Shown one piece after another: positions 29,681 through 41,600 of a stretch of 64,000 nucleotides of DNA (position 1 is its first letter; every line of letters begins with the position of its first letter). Location: assembly GCA_017590115.1 (NCBI GenBank), contig JAGGNK010012003.1:3115041-3179040 (forward strand), written 5' to 3'. Below the pieces are notes generated by a model, which did not search any database, was not told the DNA's origin, and was given only the letters and a program-made list of their open reading frames with translations. The DNA comes from Montifringilla adamsi (lineage: Eukaryota > Chordata > Aves > Passeriformes > Passeridae). Made by a program: the position numbers and the translations under genes.

Positions 29681-32600
29681 GTGAGTGGTGGGGACATCGG
29701 GGATGGGATCCTTTTGACCTGTTTGCACCTTGTTCTCCCCCTTTAAGAAATACCTTGATGTGGCAAATGTCACCATTTGGAAGTAAATCCACTTTTGGGT
29801 GAACCAAACAGCTTTGGTGGGTTGGTCTGTAGTGGGAAATGCCTAGGAGTTCATCCACTTGCCCTGCTTGGAAGTTTGGGCTCCCAGCTTGTCTTGCAGG
29901 GAAAGCTGAAGCAGGAAGGAGGAATGAAGTTGTTCATGGATGTGCAACTCATCAGTGCCACCTACCCTGTGCCCCACATGCCTGGGATGTGAGATCCCAG
30001 AGGAAAGCTGGGGTTTAGTCACAGGAGAGGCTGATCTGGGGCTTCAGTTTGCCCTGTTTTCCTTCCCCTCCCCAGTTTTTGGGTGATGGGACCCCCTGCC
30101 CCCATCCTGCCAATGCCATGACCAGGCACTGCAAGCTGCTCCCCAGCCTTTGCTCTCCCCTTGGGAAACAAAGGGATAGGGAAAAACACAAGGGGCTGAG
30201 GAACATCCCTTCCTGGGTGGGCAGAAGGGACTGGGGGGTCAGAAAGGAGACCCCCATCCCTGCTGGGCATGGCTGTGCTGTCTCTGGCAGCAGCCAAACA
30301 TCCTGATCCCTCTGACAGCTCTCTAAAACCTGATGGATGGAGCAAATTCTTCAGCACACTTGGGTAGATGGGGACTGGTATCAGCTGGGGAGAAGGAAAA
30401 TGGATTGAGGGAAGGCTTCGCCAAGGCTTTCATTAAGAGTGCAAGCGTGACCTAGAATTAAATTGTCTCACACAGACTGGAATAATGATTGTGCCTAATT
30501 TGTCATTATGGAAATAAATAAGGCTGACCTGGCGCTTTGGGGAGCCCAGAGCCTCCTGTCGAGTTCCCGAGCCCTAGTAGGGATCTTACTACTGGTAGTA
30601 GCATTACTGCAATGGGTAATAGCAACACTGCAACCAGGATTGTTGTTATTGCTGTAATTGCTTTGCTGTTATTAAGGCTATTAATAACACTGATGATGGT
30701 GATACGCCAAAATGATAATATAATTACAGTAATAATCCTGGTCAACCTGCTTAATCCTCTGCATGCTCTTCCCCTCTGCACAGAGGCTTTCCAGGGCGGT
30801 TCCATGAGAAGGGATTTGCACCCCTGAGGTTTCTGCCTGCACCAGGGGCAGCCTCCTGGCCATGGCCTTGGGGGAGTTGTTGATGAGGGCAGAGCTCCAG
30901 GATGGATATGAGTGTCAGCAGAGGGGGTTCTGCAGGGATTTAAGCACTCCCTTCTTTCCTTAAAGGCGGATGGCTCCTCCTGCCTGTGCTGTAGCTGGCT
31001 CCAGGCTGCCTGCACTGTTATTCCCTGCCTGCAGGCTGGATTCCTGGTCCAGAAAAGAAGTGTCAGCAAATTTTCTTTCTTTCCCAAATCGGTTCTATAT
31101 GTTAAATGCAAAAGCAGACCCCCTCCAACAGGGTTATAAGCAGCACCAGGGGAATGCAGGAGGGAAAGGGCTGGTGATGCTCCTGCCTCCATCCCTGGAG
31201 GTGGTGGGGACTTCCTCGCCTTGGCCTCCCCCCACAGATTTGCTAATGGCCCAGCCACAGTGGCCCATCTGTCACCTCCTGTTCGGCCTCATGTCCCCTC
31301 TCCAAGAGCACTGGCCATGTTCTTAATATGCTGCAGCAAATGCTGATCTTGGGCAGACATCTTCCTGCTGCTGTGGGCTGGCTGGTGTCCATGGGATGAC
31401 CGGGGCTGTCAACTCTGTCCTTCTGGGGTGGCCACTCTGCCCAGGTGGGTGCACTGCCATCAAGGGAATGGAGCAGAGCAGCATTTGGGGGTGCTACACT
31501 GGTTTTGGGGCTCCCCACACCCAGGTGCAAGGTGAGGGGGAGCAGGCTGCCTCCATACCCTGTTATGAGCCTTCCTTCTGTGTGGAGTGTGGCTGGAGAG
31601 TTAATGAGAGCCTTTCAGTGCAAATGAGTTTGTTAATATTAGTTCTCCTCTCCTTGCTGTTCCCCTTCATGGACACTGCAGGAGGGGTGGGTGGTGCTGC
31701 GTGCCCTTCTTCACCCAGGGCACCCAGAGCACTGCAAGGGGCATCACTGTCCCCAGCACGGGCTGTGTGAAGTGCCAGCCTTGGGGACTGCAGGGCTAGG
31801 TCTGGCTCTGGCATCCCGTTTTCTGGGCTCGTGGCAGTGATGCTGATGGGGTGTGATGGAAAGGGTGGGCCATGAGCAGCCCCTCTAGAGGCTGTGTCTG
31901 AGGACAGGGACACACACAGAGCCTGACCCCTTCCCTAACAGGGTGGCAGTGTGGTGGTGACATGAGGTCCCTCCCCCTTCACCCTCTCCCCTGGGATGCC
32001 AAGAGCATCGTGGGTCTCTCCACGACATCCCTCAGTTGGGATGTTTTTAGTTGAGGAGGATGCTCAGGTGCATTTGTGCAGCCACAGGATGTGGCACAGG
32101 ACCACCCACCCGGGGCTGTCACCTGTCCCTTCCCAGGGACACCTCAGGGATGGCAGGAGTGCCGTGGTTTGCAGTGGCTGTTCTCAGATGCCAGGACACA
32201 GTGATTAGTGTCTTTTGTTAATGACCCTGCAGTGCCTGAGTCAGCTCAGCAGTAACACAGAGCTGGCACAGCTTTCAGGGCCCCAGAGCATCAGGGGATG
32301 AGCAGGGGGAGCTCATGATGGGACAGAGATGCTGGGAGGGAACCCCAAAATCACTGGCTGCAGTGGTGACACTGCCAAGAGGGTTTGGTGGGCACTTTCC
32401 CCAAAGCCTGGGGCAGTCACAGGGAATGGCAACTTCATAGTCATCCTTTTTTTTTTCCCCTTCTTGATGTCCCTTCCTCTGCCAAGCACTGCTGGGAGAA
32501 GCAGGCGGCAGAGAGGAGGACATAGATAGTGGTGGCAGGGGACTGAGCAGAGGTCCTGCTGTCCTCCAGGCCCTGATGACTATCACCGTGCCACCTCCCC

Positions 32601-35600
32601 TTTTGATTGACCCCTCAGGCCATGTGTCACTTCAAAGGTATAGAGTTCCTAAGCAGGTCCATGGGGAGCCCATGCTCCAACCACACCAGCCCTGACCACA
32701 TCTTTGCCCATCCAGGTACTCCGAAGAGGAGATCCGACAGAAAGTGGGGACCTTTCGGCAAATGCTGATGGAGAAGGAGGGTGTGCTCACCAGGGAGGAC
32801 CAGCACGGGCGCCACATGTAAGTCAGTCAGCTTCCAGCTGGTCCATCTGTGTGTCTCATCCCAGAGAGGCACGTCCTGGATTGCTTCTGAGCATCAGTGG
32901 GCAGGTGGGTGGGTGGATGAGGGTATACCTAGGCATGACTGGATAGATGGATGGACATGGAGAGGGTACAAAGAGATGGATGGATGGATGGATGGATGGA
33001 TGGATGGATGGATGGATGGGTGTTGGCTTTGAGTCAATGCTTGTTTGATTTGATGGTTGGTTGGTTGGTTGGTTGGTTGGTTGGTTGGTTAATTTGGTGG
33101 TTTGATGTCTGGTGGTTGATTGGTTGATTTGATAGTTTGTTGGTTGATTTGATGGTTGGTTGGTTGGTTGGCTGTTCAGTCAGTTGAAGGCAGGAATTGC
33201 CCCTCTAAGGCAATATCCTATCCCTGGAGAGGTTAAAGGTTATCCTGCAATGGTCATTTGGAGATCTCTGGGTGCTGTGCAGAGGCCAGCATTGTAATGC
33301 TCCAGTCCCAGAGGATGAAACCCAAGTGCAGAAGGTCTCAATACTTGGCTAACCCCACCAGCCAGGGGCAGAGACCCCATGGAAGAAGCTCCTCCAAAGA
33401 GATCCTGTACTGTTCCTCTGCTTCTAATCACTCCTCACAGTGCCTGGTCCTGGGGGGCTGCATCTGCCCTGGAAGGGAGCTTTGGGCTCAAGTTTGGTGT
33501 CCAAAGCAGCTCAGCTCCTGCTGGGAACATGCCAGCTGCTGCTCCTGCCCTGCACTGGACTATTCCCTGCCTCACCAGGGTCTACCCGGCTCGATGATGA
33601 TTTATCAGTGCAATGCTTAATGGCCCAGGCAGCATGGCTGGCCCGGCGTGCACCATCCATCAGCCTGGAAACCAGGTCACTTGGGACAGGAATAGATGCT
33701 TCAGGTTCACTGAATATTAATGCTTCATTAGGGTCAGGAAATCAGGGCGAGGGGGGAGGCAGGGAAGCCATGGCAGCAGGGAGAGCCTCCCTCACACCAC
33801 TCTGCTGGCACGCCAGGCAGGGTGGGACACAGGGACATGGCTGTGCCCTGCCTGGATGGGGCTCATGGGCTTGGGACAGCGTGAAACATTCAGGATCCTC
33901 CTCCAGGCCGGAAAAAAAAAAGCATGGGGAAACCAACCTGCTCAGGTCACTGAGCATCATGCCTGAGGTGTTAACAAGTGGCCTTTGCTGGTGGGGGCAG
34001 GAGTCATCTCCAGGGCATCTTCCTGGCAGGCTCGTTAGGGCCAGCATTGTAACGAGCACATGGGGAAGCCAAAGGTGCCTGAAAGTTACCCGGGCAGCCC
34101 TGGCTGTCACCTTTACAGGCTTGGTTTTGCAAAATGAAGGGTAATCATTAAAGATTAGCCCCAGGGCTATAAATAATAGTGCTGAGCTGGAAGGAGCAGT
34201 CTCACAGCAAAGGACTGCTCGGAGGAGAGCAAAGCCAGAGGCGCTTGAGGAGGCTGGTAGGAGCTGGGTCCAAAAGGAGGTGGCCCCTCATGCTGCAGGG
34301 AGGATATCCTGCGTGCCAAAGGTCTCTGCTGCATGAAGAGGCTGGACAAGGGGGTTAAATAAGCTTTAAATAAAGAGCCTCAGCCCTTGTGGTGGCTGGG
34401 AGAGTGCTCAGCAGAACATCTCATGGGCTGGTCCCACTCCAGCACCGCTCCGGGCTTTTACCGCTTGGTCCTTGGCTGCTGGAACTGTGAGTCTGAACCA
34501 GCTGGTCCTGTTTCAGAGCCAATGCGAGGGCTCAGCATCATCTGCATAACTCCCCAGGGAAAACTGAGGCATCGAGCAGAGCTGTGACCACCTGAGTCCC
34601 TGGATTTGCTCTTTGTGCTCTCCCAGCTCCCGTCTCCGTGTGCACAGCTCAGTACAGCCCAGTCCCCAAGGAGAAGAGTTTGATGGACAGGCTGGTGGGA
34701 TTGCAGACAAAGGCGAGCATGTGCTGGGCAGGGAGGGATAATTGGAACAGCACAAGGCTGGTCTTGAGCTGCTGAGCACAGCTAATGGGTGAGATGCTGG
34801 CAGCAGGCTCCAGTGTGGAGCTCTGCCTGCTCACAGAGCAAAGACACACACAGAGAATTAACCCCACTCCCTTCTCTCTTTGCCTCTTTTGTCCCCCTTC
34901 CCACGGTTGGGTGGGTGGTTGAAAGGCTGATTCTACCCTTGGGACATGGCCAAAGCAGGAGTCATGTGGAGAGGACACAGCCAGCCATGGTTGTGGCACA
35001 GAAGGGAGCCCGAGTCCTGCTTGAGTGATCATCCATGGTTAGGGGGAGGGTGCCTCGTGCGTAGTTTCGGTCCAAGACATTTCTAATTAGGTTAAACAGC
35101 CCATGGCCTGCCTGTGGCCAAGGATGCCAATGCGTGCCGCTGTCAGATCTGCAGTCTGGGACTGGGAGCTTCCCTCTTCTCAGGCAATGGCCAGGCCGCC
35201 AAGGGACTGATGCTGTGGGGCTGCACTTCTCCACCAGCATCGCTGACTGCTCACCTCCAGGCTTGGAAGGGCAGAGGAGCCCACGTCAGGTTTCTGAGGG
35301 CAAATCTCCCTTGGGAAGCAAACACCTGGGCTGTTGTGGTGCTGGGCACCCTCCACACCTGTCCCCATCTCTTAAGTTTCCTTCCAGAGAACCTGGATGT
35401 CCTCATCCCTCCATGGGTGAGATGTCCTACATCCCTCAAAAGCAAATGAGAGGCTCCCTGTGGGTTTTGCTCCAGGGGATGATGGCAGAGCCAGCCCAGG
35501 GAGGTGGGGGCATCAGGAAGAGGTTGGGCAGGGACTCCTGAGACTCTCCTAGTCCAGCTGCCAGACCTCTACCAAGCCCTGCCCACAGCCCCGGTAGTCA

Positions 35601-38600
35601 ATGGCAACCTCATGCCGGTTTCCATGGCAGTGGGAAAAATTAATGCTGATGAAGTCACTCAGGGGAGAGAGAGAGACCCTGATGGCTCTAGGCATGATGT
35701 CCCCTCACCCCTTCTTCACCTGGTCCTAAGAGGGACATTGACCTGCCTGAAGCTCCAGTGCTGAGCTGGTGGGACTGTGGGGTGCCGGCCTCAAAGCCCA
35801 GATCATCCTGGGCAGTTCCCACCTAAATTTCCACTGCTGGTCTTCTGCCAGCTCCTCTCACCCTTATCCAGCCCTGCAACCCTCCTGGGCTGACCCAGCC
35901 TCCCACCCAGCCCCAGCACTTGAGCAAAGCCAAAAGGGGCTCAAACGAGGCTCAGGGTGGGCCCTGTGGGGAGATGGTGGCCTGAGTCTTACAGTGTCCT
36001 TGTGCCAGCCTGGTGGGGATCTCTGCAGGGATTGGAGCCACAGGAATACACTGAACAGACCTTCACCCTGGGACTTTGCTGTGTGTGGACATCAAGGGAC
36101 ATGACCAAGATCCCCTGGGGATGCTGTGGCAGAGGCAATGTCCCCCAACCCCTGTAGCTGCTTTGGGGCTGCCCCAGCTGCTCCGGTGGGAAACAGGGAA
36201 TGGGGATCCCCAAATTAATCCTGCTCTTCCTCCTTTGGCAGTGTGATAGAAAACCACCACGGGGCAGATGGGGAGGAGTACGAGGTGGAGTACGCTGGCT
36301 ACGGAGAGGGCTGCCTGCTGCAGTGCGACTGCTCGGCCGAGTGCTACCGCGAGGACAGCGGCCACCGCGAGTACAGGTTTGTGTGGATTTTGGGCACTGC
36401 TCTGCACAGGGTCCCCATCCAGGCACACAGAGGCCAAGGGCCTGTCCCTTCTTCTTTTCCCAGCCTTGTCTGCTGTCTCCCACAGGTTGAAAAGACGCTC
36501 GAGCAGCTCCACCTCTCCTCCACCCAAGAAGAAAAAGAAGAAGAAATCAGGTCACCGCCGGAGCCGGTGAGTCCCTGGCTGTCCCTGCACTGTCCCTCTG
36601 GAGGGCAGCTCACCTCCCAGCTCAGCACTTTGCCAGGCTCTGGAGGGGCAAGTCACCCCACTTTGGGGGCAGTACATCCCTGAATATGCACCCTTAAGAG
36701 GTGCAGCACATCTGCATGTATTGATACTGCAACACACGTGTGTGCACACACCGACTGCATGCGCTGCTGGGACCTTGCCTGGTCCATGTGGGGAAGGAGG
36801 TCTCTGCCACAGTGCACAGCAGGCAGGATATGGCTCTGTGAAGAGTTCACCTGCCCAAAACCTCACCACTTAGCACTAGCTGCCTGGGCAGGATGCTGTC
36901 CCTAATGTCCCTTTCTTCTCTGCCTTTCCCACGGCAGCAAAAAGAGGAAACCCGGCTCAGAGCGCAGGTGAGTAACCACTGGGCTGGGTGGGCTGTGGGG
37001 TCCCCTCTGGGCTTGCAAGGCCACTGAGCACAGACTGGCCTCTGCCACCCATTTTCCCCCTCTGAAATCCCCCTGGGAATTGGCCACCTTGTCTCCTGCT
37101 GGAGGCTGTAGAGCCCACGAGGTGGCAATGAGACACAGCAGGATTTGAGCATTCCAGAATTGAAGGCAGCCAGAGCCCTTCTGCCAAAAGTCTCTTTCTG
37201 TCCCCCAGCCCAAATCCCTCAGGAAATAACTGTTCATGCATCCCATGGGGTGGTCCAGGGGAAGCAATGTGGCTGGGGGTGGTGGGACCAGACTCCCCTG
37301 GGCCAGGGGGAAGAGGCTGGGGAGTCCCTTGCTCCCTGCTCAAGGGCACCCACTTCCCCTCTAGCTGTGACAGCTCTTCACCCATCCGCAAGGAAAAGAA
37401 AAAGAAGACTGGAAAGAAACACAGACATGACAGGTAGGATGGACATGAGAGCAGGCTGGGGACAGCAGGGGTGGTTGGGGACAGAGGGGCTCATTGGGGC
37501 TGCTCCATCCCTTGGGCTGGGATTTAGAAGTGGATAGGGATGGACACTGATGACTTTTCATGGGGCCATCATCTCCTCACAGCCACTGTCACCTGCCCCA
37601 TCCAGCCGCCCACCTCAGGGCCATCCCCCTGTCCTTCTCCTCATGCCTGGAAACTGCCCAGCCTTTGCTCCCCCCTGGCCAGATCAGTGTATCTCCTTCA
37701 TCTGTGCCTCCTCTTCATCCCTTAGGTCTGAGTCGGGGTCACGAAAAAAGAGAAGACACAGGTAAGAGTCACAGCTACCAGGAGCCACCCCACTGCCACC
37801 AGCTGCCAGCTTCCCCTGCCCCCCTGCTGTACCCTCCCCTCTGCACATCGTGATGAGCCTCCTCACCCCACAGCTGGACACTGCTGTGTGTCCTCTACCC
37901 TTGGATGTGGCACAAGGCCACTCTGGCTGACTGTGGGGCCCCAAATGTCCCCCAGGGGAGGAGGGGGGATCCCAGGCAGACATGGCCAGGGCAAACCTTG
38001 ACTATTGCCCTGCTCTACAGATGCCCTCTGCCAACACTGCTATTTTAGGGTGAAAGGAGTGAAAAACACACAAAGGGTGCCAAAGAGGGCACAGGGCAAA
38101 ACAAGTGGGGGTGTGTCAGTGGTCCCCCCTGAGGACGCTGAGCAGAGCCATTCCCCCCCTGTCTCTCTTGCCTGGTCTCACCAACCTGCACCTGATCCCA
38201 CAGTCCTCCCAAATCCATCTGGGATCCCCACCACGCTTTGGACCTCAGTGGAGCCTGGCTCCAGACCAGGCAGGTCCTTCCCCTCGCTCCTCCCGCAGCC
38301 TCGGTGTCTCTGGGGGGCTGGGAAAGCCACCCCCAGGTGCTGCCCCCTCTCCCACGTCTGCAGCTTTCGGCTCTTCCCGCAGGTCCCGAAGCCCCAAGAA
38401 CAAACGGAAAGAGAAAAACAAAGAGCGCAAGAGGTGAGGGGCGGGGCTGGCGGGGGCAGCGAGGCACTCTGTGTCCCTGCGTGTCCCCCGCGGCCGCTCA
38501 GCCTGTCCCTCGGCCCCCGGCCGCCCTCTCCGCAGGTCCCGCAGCGAGTCCCCGGCCTGGCGCTCGCACCGCCGCAGCTCCTGCAGCTCTCACAGCGCCT

Positions 38601-41600
38601 CGCTCTCCTCCGACGACAGCGGCTCTAAATCCCCGGGCAGGTAGGGGCAGTCCGGGAAACCCGTCCCCACCACCACACCCAGCCCCCAGCCTCCGCGATG
38701 GGACCCTGTGGGGTAGAGGACAGGGACAGAGATGTCCTTGTGGGGGACACCCTTATGTGGCAGAGGGCAGAGAGGTGGGGGCAGAGGTGTCCCAAGGATG
38801 GGGACCCTGGGGGGTGGAGGGCAGAAGGTGAGGGACAGAGGTGCAGAGGTGTCCCAGGGATGGGGACCTTGGAGGATGGAGGGCAGAGGCAGGTGACAGA
38901 GGTGTCCCAGGGATGGGGACCCTGGGGGATGGAGGGTAAAGGCAGGTGGCAGAGACATCCCTGAGACAGTTGTAGAGGGGAGTGGGAAGGCGCTGCAGCA
39001 TCTCTGGAAGGTTTGGGAACATAGTCCCCAGACGGGGTTTCAATTTTTAGCTAAAGACAGCACAAAGCACCAATTCTCACCCCATTTCTGGCTTCGGCAA
39101 AGCCTGGGCTGCAGCCGGCGGCTCTGCCGGAGCCGGGCCAAGGCGGGGCCGGGCTCGGGGCCGGGGGTGAGGGCAGCTGACGGTGCGGTTCTCCTCAGGC
39201 TGAGCCCCAAGCGCCGGCAGGATGGCCCCAAGGGCAGCAGCGCCCGCTCCAGCCGCAGCCTGTCCTCGCCCTCGCCGCAGCGCTCGGCCTCGCCGCACCA
39301 GAACGGGCACAAGGGCAGCGCCCAGAACGGCCGCCACAGCCACGGCGCCCCGCTCCCGGAGCCCTCGGATGTACGTAGGCTTTTCTTGGATCACTCTTCG
39401 CTTCCCTCCCCTCCTCCCTCCACAGGACTGCCCCCCTTCTCTCCTCTCCCCTCCTTCCCCACTCGCTCGGCTCCCCGCCCTGCCCAGCCGGAGCACACGG
39501 GGGAGATGTGGGGTGCAGGTTGCATCCTCCCAGCACTCACCGACCCCGCGCTGGGTGCACGATCTTCCTGGGGGAGCCAGCCCACCACCCTGAGGCAGGG
39601 ATCAGGGCAGTCAACAGGTCATCCCTCTCCCAAAGCCGCACGTCACCCTGCGGATGTCACCCCGCCGGGATGACGGCTTGGCAGGCCAGCATCACCTGCC
39701 AGGGTCAGCACCGGGCTCGGCACCTCCCTGAGACTGATCCCAGGCAGCCAAGAAATGGCCAAAGCAGAAAAATTCTTGTTTGCCCACCAGCCCCAACTCT
39801 CCCTAGTGCCAAGGGGCCAACACCAGTGCTCAGGACTCCAACACCCAGTCTGGCCAAGTTAGGGTTTGGAGGGGATTTGATGCTGGATGCTCAGATTTTA
39901 GGACCTTGAGGTCCCCGTGGCAGGTGACATCAGAGCTGAGCATCCCTAGCTCTGCCTCAGCATCCCGAGGTGAAAATCTTGGTGAAAACTTGGGGAGTGG
40001 GGCAAAGCCCAGGGGGCCAGCCCCTGTTTAACCAGTGCTGGGCTGGTGAGGAGCCTGCATTGACTGAGGGGGGCTGGAGGCAGGGCTGAGCAAAGGCAGG
40101 GCACTGCAGGACTCTACTAATGGAGCCCACACAGGTCTCCACTTGCCCCAGGGAACTTTATTCCCACAGCTGAGGTCCTGGGCTGGCAGCACCCAACGCT
40201 GACACCCCAACACCTGCAGGGCCAGGGGCACCCTGGGAAACCAGGCCAGGAGCCCCTGACCCCACATCCACATCCCCTTGGCCCTCCCCAGCCCAGCACC
40301 CCCCAGCAGCACCCAGCACCCTGCCCACCTCTCGGGGCACCTCTCTGCTTTCTTCTTTCCTGTGGTTTGGCTGGGGCGTGGGGGGGTTCGGGTGCCGAGG
40401 CGCCGCCCCCGGGTGCCCGGCTGGCCCCGCTCCCGCCCTGCCCACCCCAGCATCGCCCAGGCCGCCGAGCTCCCTTGGCTCCCCGGCACCAGCGGGACTT
40501 TTCTCCAACAACTTTCTCTCTTTCTCTCTCTCTCTCTCTTTCTTTCTCTCTCTGGTTTCTATTTTTTATTTTTTTTTCTTTTTAATCCCATCTGTGTTTT
40601 TCTTTAGCCTCCCATTTGAAAAAAACCCAAACGGTAATATACACTTCCATTTCTTGCTCAGCAGAAGCAGGGACGAGGGGGAGGGAAGGGCAATGAAACG
40701 TGCTTTTTTCCCCGTCCCCTTGTTTTAGTTTCCTTTCTCATTATTTATTTTCTTTTCCCTTGTGATGTACAGAAATGCAAACGATATATATTTCTCTTAT
40801 TTTTATTTCCCCCCACCCCGTCGTCGTCGTGTTGTTCTAGAATTTTTTGCTTTTGTGTGTGTTAATGTGGAGAAGAAAAAAAAAAAAAAAAAAAAACAAC
40901 AAAACAAAAACAAAAACCCGATGTGTTTTCTAAATATTTACGGCCGCTGAATATTGTATTTCCATTTTCTATATTTTGAACAAGGAATTTAAAAGGGAAG
41001 AGAACCCAGCAGCTCTACACTGCAAAGGAGCGAATTGCCCTTTTCCTCCTCAAATTGGCAACTGCCCGGTGTCCTCGGCTGGATCCTGCTGCTGTGGCGA
41101 GCTTTTCCTCCCCGGCTGCAGGATGAGGCCGCTGGGTGCGGGGCTGTCCCGCATCCTGCATCCCGACAGGATGAGCACCCAGCCCCCTCCCCGCCTCCCA
41201 CAGACCCCCAAAAGCTCCGGGCTCCACCGGGTGAGCTGTGCCCACCCCAGCACCCCCAGAGCCGCCGGGACCACGGGGCACTGCGGTTGCCTTCCCTTTT
41301 AAATACCCCGTCCTGTCTCCATCCATCCCTGCTGCCTTCCCAGCCTTCCTCCTGGGTCTCTCCTCCTCCTCCTCGCCCACACGCACCCTCCAGCCCCTCT
41401 CTTTCTCCGGTTTTCTTTGGGCCAACACAACCCGACATCCCTCGCCGTGTCCCACCTCCATCCATCGCCTTCCCTGCATGTTATCCGGGACTTTGCCATG
41501 TTATAGAGTGACTTTTTAAGACTGAACCGCAGCCTGATCGGGTTACAGACACCAGCCAGCCACCCCCCCCGCGGCCCCCCCGCTCGGCGGCCGGCCGCAG

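Larger units (their letters stand above)
32818..36241. other. SRRM3 intron after coding exon 2
   Basis: GC-rich intron with tetranucleotide arrays and two AT-rich patches (33,590-33,735 and 34,140-34,190, the latter with GTAATCATTAAAGATTAGCC). No exon recognised. Confidence 0.65.
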
